Assembly (NCBI GenBank): GCA_015501075.1
Contig: JADNYJ010000072.1
Location: 123,671 to 187,670 of the forward strand
Length of the DNA: 64,000 nucleotides
DNA from: Gymnopilus junonius
Lineage: Eukaryota > Basidiomycota > Agaricomycetes > Agaricales > Galerinaceae
Direction of reading: 5' to 3'
Under the pieces are notes generated by a model. That model had not been told where the DNA came from, did not search any database, and saw only the letters and a program-made list of their open reading frames with translations. The translations under genes and the position numbers were made by a program. Shown here in pieces: positions 38,835 through 49,892 of this stretch (the first letter of the stretch is position 1; every line of letters begins with the position of its first letter).

Positions 38835-39131
38835 ATGAAACAACTTCTCCGCGATTTACTGAGCAACAATGTTCCTCCCTCTGAAGATATACTGTGTGAA
38901 GTGGAAGAACATCTTGCTATCCCTCGTCAGAAGCTCTTCGAAACCGAATCGGAGGTCCGAAAACTGAAAAATCAGCTCAAATTCCTTGAATCCAAACGTG
39001 AAGACATCCAGAAATCGATCGATGAATATCGGCCCATCACAATTCCGATACGTCGAATCCCCCCAGACGTGCTCGCAGAATTTTTCAGAGTACCTTTTTT
39101 CAGTCAGAGGGTTGAAAATAACCAACTTTAA
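38835..39131 (+). pseudogene. F-box protein, 5' fragment
   Basis: The frame starts with the leader typical of Agaricomycete F-box proteins: a Leu/Pro start, a coiled coil (ESEVRKLKNQLKFLESKRED), then SIDEYRPITIPIRRIPPDVLAEFF, where the F-box itself begins. Homology to the family ends right there (about 39,085) and unrelated AT-rich sequence follows, so the F-box and leucine-rich part are missing. An insertion or deletion is likely. Confidence 0.7.
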
Positions 39132-39546
39132 AAGTACCCACTCTCTGTACCATGGACTGTGTCAGACTTCAGGGAACATCCTTTATAAGAAATGGTGATT
39201 TTTGGGTGAGTAGAACAGAAGATATGACCTGTTCATTGTCTATATTTAAAAGGCCACTAAAAAAATACTTAGAGTTGTCTAAAAATCATGTTATGCTTTG
39301 TTTAATTATTAGAGAGGCCTACAGTACGTCTTGACTGAGTGGTATGAATTTAGGAGCATGTTGTAGACGGATAATTTGTAAATACCACTAGATATAAAAA
39401 TGCAATATACAACAGGCTACAGAGCTTTAAAAATCATAGAGTTGATCATACCAAATCTCTACCAGTCCTCTGGACCCATAGCCGGGGTGGTTTGAGGCTA
39501 GGCCTAAAATTGCAGCCAAGGCACATTTTTTAACTCTAAGGCTGGA

Positions 39547-39584
39547 ATGGTCACGTGCTGGGTATCAGAAATTTCTACCCTGCA
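39547..39584 (+). repeat. Palindromic hairpin, copy 1
   Basis: TCACGTGCTGGGTA ... TACCCTGCACGTGA around a short loop (TCAGAAATTTC), a stem of about 13 pairs. Nearly identical copy at 40224. Confidence 0.8.
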
Positions 39585-40223
39585 CGTGATTTATGTCACT
39601 GTTACATGTGACAATGTCATATGTAAGGGAGACCACACACATGAGTCCATAAATGAGAAATCCTACTCGGAATGGCTTACCAAATGTATGGATGTGCCTA
39701 AGATTAGATTACAATAGCCTGCAACAATGGCTATTATTAGATTATCAAGAAATACTTATCCTCGCAATGAAATCAACTTGATGGCCCTTGCATCCTCCCA
39801 GTAGAGGTGTCCACCGCGCCATAACAGCATATGGCTGTAAGATTATGGGTACTCTACAGGGATGGGGCTGCCATTGCCATACCTTAAGTTAGTTTTTCTA
39901 ATGCTCAGTGGTAAGGTGATGACATCAATATTTATCAGTGAAATTTAGTCCCTAAGTTTACTTACTGCTCTGTTGCCAATTATAACCATAGACGGCTGTA
40001 TTTCTATGGCCATCATCATGGTTCACCATACCGTAGTCTTACCGACATAGGAGTTCCATCGAGGGTCAAGGTATGCCGACGGTAGCTGAATGTCGGTAAC
40101 CGTCAACAGTAAACATGGCATCAGTGGACAGCCCTACCTCCCAGGCTCAACAAAAAAAATTGCACACTTCAATTATCTGATGGCAAACGACGTGATGGAC
40201 TGAGTTACTACTTATAAATTGAC

Positions 40224-40263
40224 GTCACGTGCCGGGTATCAGAAATTTCTACCCTGCACGTGA
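40224..40263 (+). repeat. Palindromic hairpin, copy 2
   Basis: Same palindrome as at 39547 with C for T after TCACGTGC; the similarity continues about 35 bases further downstream in both copies. Confidence 0.8.
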
Positions 40264-40295
40264 TTTAGGTTACCGTTATATGTGACAATGTTATA

Positions 40296-40349
40296 GAAAT
40301 TTCGCAGATTTACTTATGCAACGAAATTTCGCAGATTTACTTATGCAAC
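40296..40349 (+). repeat. 27-base tandem duplication
   Basis: GAAATTTCGCAGATTTACTT plus ATGCAAC occurs twice back to back without a mismatch. Confidence 0.9.
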
Positions 40350-40707
40350 TGTAAGGATGAATATTTGCATGGGTTAGCTGCATAGCATGTTTCTGTTATT
40401 CACCATCTAATCTCACCTCAGGACCCACACTGACAGTGATGAGTCTTTCCTTTCTTTCAGAATGTCTCTTGCTGTTTTACTAGTACTGATCAACCTGTTA
40501 TATTCTGTTCATATTTTAAAGTTGTGCAATACTGTGTGTGTCACTCTAATACTTCCACAGAAGGCAAATATTAGATTTCAGGTCAAAAATGTCTTTTCCA
40601 GTTACAAACACCCCAAATTCACATTTACTGGGACCCAAGTGTTCCATGCACTATGTCCATTGTCCATGCTCCGCACACCCAGGACCCCTGATTACTTTGA
40701 AATAGGT

Positions 40708-40875
40708 CGGATAAAAATCCACCCTTCTGCGCGGCCGAAGGCCGCGTGAGCTCAGATAATATCCACCCCTATAGGGCAGGTTCGACAGCCTTGGGTACGA
40801 TCCTATATCCACCCCAAGCCTGGGCCCTAGGCCGTAGGTAAGATACTGTCCACCTATGCCGAAGGTCGGCACCAT
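40708..40875 (+). repeat. TCCACC-plus-hairpin units, block 1
   Basis: Four times, a TCCACC(C) tag is followed at once by a short inverted repeat: GCGGCC-GAA-GGCCGC; CCCCTATAGGG; CCTGGGCCCTAGG; and GCCGAAGGTCGGC. The tags are spaced roughly 40-50 bases apart, and the stems differ in sequence from unit to unit. Confidence 0.6.
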
Positions 40876-41056
40876 GCCATCATTTGTCAGCGGCATGGCC
40901 GGAGTACACGATGATAGTTCGTTGGCCCTTGGACAATGGCTTTGGTCATTAGAGGATGTTCAATAATGGGCCTCCTAGATATTTTCTGCATTATATACGC
41001 TTTAACGTAGATGAACATATTTTTCCTCCTTTCTTCCCCATTTTTACTGCTTTGCA

Positions 41057-41452
41057 ATGTCCATTTCTAGCCCCGGTGACCTCTCCTCATGGATGAATTC
41101 AGGAAAATTATACAAAGACATTCCAGACTTTGTATCTGATGAGCTTTTGCATCGCCTTTCCCTTTCTGAAAAGCTTGAGAGGCTTCTACCACCCCCAACT
41201 CTCACTATTTCAGAGCTTCTCGACTTCGATATTCCCCCAATCCAAGACGCCGCAATTATTACGATTTTTTTACGATTTTTAGGCAATTTTATCCATTTTT
41301 TTTCGATGTCAGATACGCCGTCCACCCATGGGGAGGAAATTTTTTTCCTCGGATACGAAATCCACCCAAATTTGGGTCAAATCGGTCACTTTTGTGTCCA
41401 CCCACGGCGGGCAAAAATCCGGGATTTCCGTATCCGACGTATCTCAGAGTAA
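41057..41452 (+). CDS. Hypothetical ORF running into hairpin repeat
   Basis: 131 codons; the first ~60 residues look protein-like (acidic/Ser-rich, with LHRLSLSEKLERLLPPPTL). The second half is simply the hairpin array read as protein. It may be a truncated gene start; no family recognised. Confidence 0.2.
   Translation: MSISSPGDLSSWMNSGKLYKDIPDFVSDELLHRLSLSEKLERLLPPPTLTISELLDFDIPPIQDAAIITIFLRFLGNFIHFFSMSDTPSTHGEEIFFLGYEIHPNLGQIGHFCVHPRRAKIRDFRIRRISE
41318..41420 (+). repeat. TCCACCC-plus-hairpin units, block 2
   Basis: Three more units: TCCACCCATGGGG; TCCACCCAAATTTGGGT (14-base perfect palindrome); and TCCACCCACGGCGGG. Same layout as at 40708-40875. Confidence 0.6.
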
Positions 41453-41459
41453 TCAGGGG

Positions 41460-42214
41460 TCCTGCACACCCTTTGCATACGCGCGACCCACACGCCCACG
41501 GGACAAATAACGGTCATGTGCATGCCATGTGATGTTGATCCAAGAATGAAGAACAGCAATTGATGTGTGGGCCCTTCTGACTGGAAGGCCTCAATCTCGG
41601 TCAAAATTTGGTCTTCCTTTGAGCTTGAAGTTTTGCTAATGAAATTAGCACCTCCTCTGCTGGATCATTTAATTTCTCAGACATTTACCCCAATCCAAAT
41701 GATTACATGGGAATTTATTAGTCTTATAGGAAGCCCACACTATAGATGAAGTGTCATGACTTCCTGGGGATCAAAGCTTGTGTAAATTATTCTAAAGACT
41801 TCTGAGATGCAAGACTCATGATATCAAAGAAATTGTCTGCCTAGCACCTCAACAAGTGGTAAGTACAGATTGCCTTATTGATGAGACTGAACCTTGACAT
41901 GCCCAAGACATGCCTTCGCATGCCCGGCACGTTGTAAGCTGATAACCGGTTATCACCGAGCGTCCTTCGGCCTTGACGCTTGGCAAAGCTAGTTTTCAAT
42001 CTCCGATCTGCCAGGCACATCGCCATCTCAAAATGATAGAAGACGTCTTCGGGAACACAGTTTATCAGAATCTCAACGTTAATTATTCGAGAACGTTTTT
42101 GACCACTATTTGCACCATACATCAGTGAGTAACAGAGCGATCAATTCTCCATTCCACCGACCCATAATGAGGGTCTCCCTCATAAATATCTTCCCTCCAA
42201 GTCACTTTTTGAGA
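41460..42214. other. No supported gene
   Basis: Short frames only. It contains the hairpin TGAGGGTCTCCCTCA at 42168-42182, which recurs at 58242-58256. Confidence 0.5.
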
Positions 42215-42261
42215 ATATTGAATCCAGAAACTCATTCAGCGGACTCAAAAAAAGCTTTTAA
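42215..42261 (+). pseudogene. Remnant of the 3' end of an F-box gene
   Basis: CAGAAACTCATTCAG (intron end) followed by a short exon coding GLKKSF and TAA. It matches the last intron and exon of the F-box gene at 47996-49892 in inverted orientation. No upstream exons are present. Confidence 0.6.
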
Positions 42262-43890
42262 CTACTCTGAATAATGTTGGTGACAAATTCCTCGACTATA
42301 CACTTCTCTAAACTAAGTTGACTTACACCTTCAGTGAATCCACCGAGTCTTTGCATCCAGTAGGTCTGGATGCATTCTTGAAATTTTTCTAAAAGGTCAT
42401 TGATAATAAGCGCATACCTGGCTGGTCTAGAGAAGACATAGTGAAAATGGCATCAATGCTATCGGGAAGCTGCTTGACAACACATCTCGCAATTATATGG
42501 GAGGACCTTGTCAGGCCACCGGAAGCATTAAATTGTGGATGACAGTAATCATAATGTATTGGCCCTGTACACACTTTGGATGGTTTTGAATGGCATTCAC
42601 TTAGGGTTACTTATCTCCAGAACACATTGGGTCAAGAAAAACAAAATAATCCATTGAATTTATGCCTCCCATACATTTAAATGACTTGCAAGAAAGATAA
42701 TACGACATTCAATACACCTGATGGCTGACCCATTGGCATGGCGGACTGCAGCATGAACAGGTCAACTTTGCACTGACCATCGATTTTCCAGCTTTCACCT
42801 GGAAGCGCCTTTCGTGCTTATGCTCATTGACCACATCAAAGTAGACTGCGTCGATCTCACTGGGTCCTACGCAGGTGTTGAAAAGGTGACGAATAATGGG
42901 ACCATCGGGTAATTGACCACGATAGGTAAAGCTCAATGTCAAAAGGTTCTTGAAGGCTTTCATTGCTGAAAGCACATTGCCTATCATTTCAGGTCGGAGA
43001 TCATCTTTGTGTAGGGCATCGATGGCTATCACAAGGCGGTTAGGGGCGCCTTTGAATGCAGTAAAAAAGTCAATGAGAAGTCCATCGAAAACATGGACCC
43101 CTGAATGAATAAATTGTGAGTTGCAGTGCATACATCAGACAGTAACTTACCTTGCTCCAATGCAATTGTCACATATTTCAGGTTGCGAGCAGATGAGATA
43201 AAGCGAGCCAGTTCCGAATGGATCTGGCGGGAGCCAGTGGAGGTGCAAAGACAATGTTCAGCTCCCGGAGGACATTGAAAGCGCAAGGGCGCATGTCAAT
43301 CAAGTAAGAAGCAAACCATTTGTCGACTGTGAGGGTGTGGAGTTAAACCAGGTAAGTGTTGACGGGCAGTATCATTGGCTTGAGGCTTGGTGCGGTATTC
43401 GTGAGCATGATAGAATGAAGACGTTGCTGGAATATGGTTAAAGGAACCTCACCGAGATCGATAAGCTCAACCTCTCCGTCTACAGCATGCTTCAATAAAG
43501 ACACCACGGCGGTGAGAACTGCGTCTCGGCGCTCAACCTCCACCTCGTAGCGACTATGATCCCACATAATCCTTAGTTTGACGATCTTAGATGGCGGATT
43601 GGGCAAAACATATTGCGGATCAACTCGATTTTCTTTTCATCGACGTCCGCCGTCAGGGTAATGTTGAGGCTGTATGCATCCCGAAGTACGTGTGTCTGGG
43701 TTTCGGCGCTGAGGACAATGGTCAGCCCTGTCATTTCATCGCTGGAGGTGGAAATAGCGACGTGGCGGAAGAGAGCTTTCTGATTCGTGAGCCGCCGGAT
43801 GAGGGCTGTGGTTCTGGGATCACCAGTATCAGCACGGGCGATATGGACAAGGGTATCGGAGAGGACCATGGGGGAAGTGGGAACAGACAT
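42258..43890 (-). pseudogene. Leucine-rich, F-box-family-like gene, frame-broken
   Basis: Minus-strand gene starting MSVPTSPMVLSDTLVHIARA at 43890. Exon blocks follow with SKIVKLRIMWDHSRYEVEVE, CAFNVLRELNIVFAPPLAPA, RNLKYVTIALEQG, a 50-base intron (GTAAGT...ATTCAG), VFDGLLIDFFTAFKGAPNRL, AFKNLLTLSFTYRGQLPDG, and final short exons ending EKCIVEEFVTNIIQSS with a stop at 42258. The reading frame must shift near 43615, 43215 and 42790 to follow the coding sequence, so the present copy is probably inactive. The stop codon overlaps that of the F-box remnant on the other strand at a shared TTAA. No exact family; the pattern is leucine-rich like its neighbours. Confidence 0.5.
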
Positions 43891-44240
43891 TGCTCGTTGG
43901 GGGCCTTCTACATCTGACGATATATAGGCTGCGTGATACCGCCCATCATTCAAGCTCAGTGTCACTGGCCTATCGGTATTTTTAGTATTTCTGTGGGTTT
44001 CAAATTGAGTATCAATTTTACATGGATATTTCGCCCTCTGCTTAAATTTATTATTGTCATGCACTATATAGCAATGAATAGCATGGTTGACTTGAGTGCA
44101 ATTGTCCACCGATGCCCAGAAACCCCACATTGATGCAGTAATTCCATGTTACGATATCAAACACCGCCTCTCTTTGGATGCTAGTCTCCACACTACTCCC
44201 ACCTTGATTTCATTATTTCGAGCGGCGGTTGGCATAATAG

Positions 44241-46018
44241 CGTATTTCTTCTCAATATATTTCTTTCTTTTCTCTCTCTCTACAAATCAATCATCTGGAC
44301 GCGATCCCAGGCTTCTGTTCTTGTATGCAGGCCATAGACTTATCTTATCGGTCCACGGATCATTTTTCGATTCCCGCTCCGACTTGTCTACCGCTTCCAG
44401 TGTAGCGAGTGCTGTGGATTGTGGCTACCATATTCTGTCACTGTCCCCAGTACCCATCATTTTTGTAGTGATGATGTGGTATATATCCTTTTAGCTTACT
44501 CATACATGAGCTTGAATCCATCCAGATATAAAACTGGACTTTCTTTCGGTTCTCTTTCTCTCTCCGTCACAATGACCCTTTCTCATTATCTGGAATCTGA
44601 CGGTACTCTGCTATCTCAGCAGAGAGACTATTTTATGACCAAGAATATATTGTTTGATATTCCCGAGCTCATCAGGAACCACACTCCTTCACGTCGAGGT
44701 CGCCTTTGAACAAGTTTTATTCCATCCTGCATCTCGATAGCCAAAGGAGACCCATATCATCGACACTGTTCTCCCTTCTTTCTCAACAAAACTGGATATT
44801 AGTTATGTTTCCAGAGTGGAACCAACAATGGAGCGATTTTAGGTATGAATATCAGGTGATTGAGAGGTTAAGAATGACCTTGAGGCTTAACTGTACTTCT
44901 TTGTGAGCAAATGGGCTTTCCATTCACTGAGTGGGTGCGGTACAAGTCTCTAGAATTTATACTATAGCTACAAGAATGATTATTCTACCATTCAAGTGAG
45001 AGAAACTTTATGAAGCACATGAGCTCCTGGAACTTATGAGAGAATTTTTTGTATATATGCACTTGTCTGAAAGTTGTTGTCAAAATAAGCATGGTGGTGG
45101 GTGATAAATAAGGTGAAGAGCGACCATAGAACCATGTGGTGAATATGGTCAAGCGTGTATTGACTAAAGAGGGTCACCTTGACACCGCGCACATCGACCT
45201 CTGTTTTATCCCTCCCTACTGCCGCCTTCTACCACCCAGGTTGTTGGATTCCTCTGCCGCCACCCTCCCTCGTGAACGATTTGTGGTCAAAAACATCCGG
45301 TAGCAAAAAAAAAAATAGATTAGTACGGAAAATCACACAACTAAGCCTGTATCGACTACCTAGGACAACCTTCCTCCATTTTCTGTTTCCTCAGTGGGTC
45401 GGTTGCTCTCATTTCAGGTGACCAGGGATGCCAACCGCACCTGCGGACGCTACCTTTATATATGAACTATGGGATAAATCCCACTATGTGTGATAAATCC
45501 AGCCCGAATTAATCCCAACTCCCTTCCCTCTAATAGTACGCCCTACCTGTAGGAGGGCTCGAGGATGGGGCAGGTGGTGGTAAACAACCATCAACATGCC
45601 TGCCCATGATGGAGGCGCAGTGGTCGCGCCGTTGCTCGTCGTCGACAGCACTTTTCATCAGGGAAAAAAACACATTCGAAATCCCCGATTTTTTATACCC
45701 AAATCAGTCGTTTGCGCGTTCAGGGAGGGGTGGACGGAGGAGGATGGGTTTGGATAATGCTCTAAATATTGCTGTACTTTGGGACAACATGTATTGTAAT
45801 GACATCATGTAATTGATCTCCGCTTAGAGCAGTCCATGCATCCGTTCGGATTTAATTAGGCGCTCCAAAGTAATTGTCCCGCGCCTGATATTGGTGGGCT
45901 AGATTCCCATCTGGTAGGTCTCTCAATAGATAATCCTCCAATAATATTTAATAGATTACCTTTGTAAGTAACTAAAAGTATATTGGAAGTATTTTTACAT
46001 TCAAAGACGAAGAGGGAA
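44241..46018 (+). repeat. Left arm of large inverted repeat
   Basis: Every position x from here to 46018 pairs with 92204-x on the other strand; small ORFs mirror one another (44419/47785, 44706/47498, 45179/47025, 45606/46598). One substitution (45324, Arg/Trp in the mirrored frame) was seen in the stretches I compared. It contains short frames (for example 44572-44709, MTLSHYLESDG) without recognisable family. No transposase motif seen. Confidence 0.9.
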
Positions 46019-46185
46019 GGAGCTGAGACGATTACCATAACTGGCCTCGTATAATTGATGGATGAGCGTTATAAATAGCTACCATTGCTGCAACTGATTC
46101 CGCAGGGTGCCTTGGCCTCTATTCAACCGTCCCTCCATATTTTATTGTGCATATTTAATCTAAGCACATTTTTATTCTAATGCTA
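46019..46185. other. Spacer of the inverted repeat
   Basis: 167 bases of unique AT-rich sequence between the arms, with no ORF of note. Confidence 0.85.
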
Positions 46186-47963
46186 TTCCCTCTTCGTCTT
46201 TGAATGTAAAAATACTTCCAATATACTTTTAGTTACTTACAAAGGTAATCTATTAAATATTATTGGAGGATTATCTATTGAGAGACCTACCAGATGGGAA
46301 TCTAGCCCACCAATATCAGGCGCGGGACAATTACTTTGGAGCGCCTAATTAAATCCGAACGGATGCATGGACTGCTCTAAGCGGAGATCAATTACATGAT
46401 GTCATTACAATACATGTTGTCCCAAAGTACAGCAATATTTAGAGCATTATCCAAACCCATCCTCCTCCGTCCACCCCTCCCTGAACGCGCAAACGACTGA
46501 TTTGGGTATAAAAAATCGGGGATTTCGAATGTGTTTTTTTCCCTGATGAAAAGTGCTGTCGACGACGAGCAACGGCGCGACCACTGCGCCTCCATCATGG
46601 GCAGGCATGTTGATGGTTGTTTACCACCACCTGCCCCATCCTCGAGCCCTCCTACAGGTAGGGCGTACTATTAGAGGGAAGGGAGTTGGGATTAATTCGG
46701 GCTGGATTTATCACACATAGTGGGATTTATCCCATAGTTCATATATAAAGGTAGCGTCCGCAGGTGCGGTTGGCATCCCTGGTCACCTGAAATGAGAGCA
46801 ACCGACCCACTGAGGAAACAGAAAATGGAGGAAGGTTGTCCTAGGTAGTCGATACAGGCTTAGTTGTGTGATTTTCCATACTAATCTATTTTTTTTTTTG
46901 CTACCGGATGTTTTTGACCACAAATCGTTCACGAGGGAGGGTGGCGGCAGAGGAATCCAACAACCTGGGTGGTAGAAGGCGGCAGTAGGGAGGGATAAAA
47001 CGGAGGTCGATGTGCGCGGTGTCAAGGTGACCCTCTTTAGTCAATACACGCTTGACCATATTCACCACATGGTTCTATGGTCGCTCTTCACCTTATTTAT
47101 CACCCACCACCATGCTTATTTTGACAACAACTTTCAGACAAGTGCATATATACAAAAAATTCTCTCATAAGTTCCAGGAGCTCATGTGCTTCATAAAGTT
47201 TCTCTCACTTGAATGGTAGAATAATCATTCTTGTAGCTATAGTATAAATTCTAGAGACTTGTACCGCACCCACTCAGTGAATGGAAAGCCCATTTGCTCA
47301 CAAAGAAGTACAGTTAAGCCTCAAGGTCATTCTTAACCTCTCAATCACCTGATATTCATACCTAAAATCGCTCCATTGTTGGTTCCACTCTGGAAACATA
47401 ACTAATATCCAGTTTTGTTGAGAAAGAAGGGAGAACAGTGTCGATGATATGGGTCTCCTTTGGCTATCGAGATGCAGGATGGAATAAAACTTGTTCAAAG
47501 GCGACCTCGACGTGAAGGAGTGTGGTTCCTGATGAGCTCGGGAATATCAAACAATATATTCTTGGTCATAAAATAGTCTCTCTGCTGAGATAGCAGAGTA
47601 CCGTCAGATTCCAGATAATGAGAAAGGGTCATTGTGACGGAGAGAGAAAGAGAACCGAAAGAAAGTCCAGTTTTATATCTGGATGGATTCAAGCTCATGT
47701 ATGAGTAAGCTAAAAGGATATATACCACATCATCACTACAAAAATGATGGGTACTGGGGACAGTGACAGAATATGGTAGCCACAATCCACAGCACTCGCT
47801 ACACTGGAAGCGGTAGACAAGTCGGAGCGGGAATCGAAAAATGATCCGTGGACCGATAAGATAAGTCTATGGCCTGCATACAAGAACAGAAGCCTGGGAT
47901 CGCGTCCAGATGATTGATTTGTAGAGAGAGAGAAAAGAAAGAAATATATTGAGAAGAAAATAC
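46186..47963 (-). repeat. Right arm of large inverted repeat
   Basis: Reverse complement of 44241-46018. Its outer end abuts the F-box gene junction at about 47964; the two arms differ by one T at the outermost edge. Confidence 0.9.
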
Positions 47964-47965
47964 GA

Positions 47966-47999
47966 GGGATTGGTCACCAACATTTTTCAGAGCAGTTAA
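47966..47999 (+). pseudogene. Remnant of the 3' end of the leucine-rich gene
   Basis: Codes EGLVTNIFQSS and TAA on the plus strand, matching the end of the gene at 42258-43890 (EEFVTNIIQSS). It is cut off on its 5' side by the inverted-repeat arm. Confidence 0.65.
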
Positions 48000-49892
48000 A
48001 AGCTTTTTTTCAGTCCGCTGAATGAGTTTCTGGGTCCATTAATCCTTTCATATATAAATATAGCTTACATGGCTGCCAACCGCTGAGAGACCTCCTTCCA
48101 CAGGTGGATCCTTTCGAAAGCGGCTGAGGGGGATCCCTGGCTGTCAGAAAGCAGAGGAAATACCACGCCACTTGAAAGAATGCAGTGGGGGGGTAGCAAT
48201 TGGGAAAGGAAGGTCGAGGTGCCCACAACGGATTCTTGCGAGATGATGGAAAACCCCAGATCAAGCTGTTTGAGCGAAGAAAATCTGCAGAGGGGTAAAA
48301 GGTTACTTGTTACAGCAGCGCCACCTGTGGAGAGCTTGTGGCATTCCCGGGTATCGATGAAGATTCTGAGCTGCAGAAGCTTGGGACACCTCATGGCGAA
48401 TGATTTGAGAGACGCCAGCGTCAAGTTGGATTGATTGATCGCTGTTGCTGCTGCACCCAAGAGAAGTGTTTCAATCACCGGCCATGATGACGCAAACTTG
48501 TCAACTTCAGAATCTTTCAGGGCGAGGGGTTGATGGTGGACAATGTTTAAAGACAATAATGCCATTAACTCGAGTAAAGATTTGAGATGGTCGAAGCTGA
48601 GGCTGGCATTTCTTTCTTCCTCATGCACTCCCATTTGTAGAATATTCTTGTCACAGGAAGAAACCAGCCCCAAGTCCTTGAGAAGCGGAAAGGCCGTGAC
48701 GATATTGGAGAGAAATGCATAAACAGAGGGTGGCTTTTCAAACTCGTCAGATTCGACATAGATCCAGGACAAGTGGCTGGGTTCATAGTGCAAACCATAA
48801 AACCTCGAGGCATCCCGGTAATTCACAGACATATAAAGTCGCTGTAGATCCGGAAACGCCCCTTCTGTGAGGATAGGGCAGAAGGGCTGAAATTCGAGAG
48901 GGGATTCCTCAATCAGATCCGGGTAGTGCTCGAAGTCTATGATCTACACTTTTGGCAAAGTGGATATGGTTTCTGCCACCTGGGAAGTAAAATATTTGCT
49001 AGGAAAGGTCACCCACTCCAGCTTTTTGAAAGAACCTAATGCGTTCACCATGCTTCCTTCCACCTCGTCCACCGGAAAAAAGATCTGAATGTCGAACTTG
49101 CGGACATTGGGCATGAAAGTTTGTACTGCCTCAAACAACAAGCGAGAGGCTGATCTATCAAGCTCCATGTAGGGAAGGAGTGTCAAATTCGTGACTGTTG
49201 AGCTTGAAAGTAATGAAAGGAATTTTGGAGGCGCTCCCCACGATAGGGTGTGTACCCTTGGTAATAAACATTGATGCATCTGAGTTCTCGACATCTCGGC
49301 GACGGCCGACTCGCACAGCGGGAAGTAGGTGCATGTTAGACGACGAACTCGCCTAGCGTAGTGTTCAAATCGAGCCCAGTCTGTCTGTATCAGGCAGCGC
49401 TCAAATTTCTTTTCAGCCCATGTAACAAATCAATGAAATGCTGACATCGCCAAGGTTAGGACTCACATAATCCCCCATGGAGTCATCGTCATTTTCTTGA
49501 AGATCCCCCAGGAGCTGAAAAAGGCAGAAAGTATCATCCAGATCCCACCACAGAACATCGAGCGCAACGTCAGACCACCCTCTGCAAACTCTAGCACTGA
49601 CTGCAAGAGTAGCTGGATCCATCTGCATGAATAACAGCCCAAGTATTTCAAAAACTTCAAGAGCACGATGCTGTGGGTGGGTGGGCGCTATACCATCTGA
49701 AGAATGTCCAACTTTGTCTGCCAAAGTGGAGTAGTGGGACTCCCGTCCATCGTTCACCAGCGGCAGTACCTGCAATCTACATCAACATGCCAAAGGGAGC
49801 TTCTAGCATCTTATGAGACTTACTGTTGTCAAGTGCCTCCCTGGCGCTGTGGAGCTTGCGCTCCGGTTGCGCATGGAATTAGTCATTTTCAT
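47996..49892 (-). CDS. F-box / leucine-rich protein with one in-frame stop
   Basis: Four exons on the minus strand: 49892-49824, 49769-49467, 49408-48069 and 48017-47996, in phase, 577 codons. F-box at about residues 59-95 (RALEVFEILGLLFMQMDPAT and RVCRGWSDVALDVLWWDL). Then FEHYARRVRRLTC, typical of the family, and a leucine-rich solenoid (LLPRVHTLSWG, STVTNLTLLPYMELD, FSSLKQLDLGFS). A TAG at 48946-48944 interrupts the frame after STLPKV; the frame continues unbroken on both sides for hundreds of codons, and the family would allow Gln here (CAG to TAG). Treated as a single nonsense change in an otherwise complete gene, or an error. Role as an SCF adaptor is inferred. Confidence 0.72.

Larger units (their letters stand above)
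39132..41056. repeat. AT-rich, hairpin-rich repeat region
   Basis: No gene seen. It holds two copies of a 40-base palindrome about 675 bases apart, a 27-base tandem duplication and the first block of TCCACC-plus-hairpin units (each listed separately). It is probably composed of non-autonomous mobile-element debris. Confidence 0.5.

Noticed and set aside
41057..41452. CRISPR-like array because of regular TCCACCC tags
   Set aside because: Eukaryotic context, no constant repeat beyond 6-7 bases, and the 'spacers' are self-complementary.
45606..45812. Four mirrored ORF pairs in the palindrome as genes
   Set aside because: They are open in both arms only because the arms are identical; no motifs, and composition partly low-complexity.
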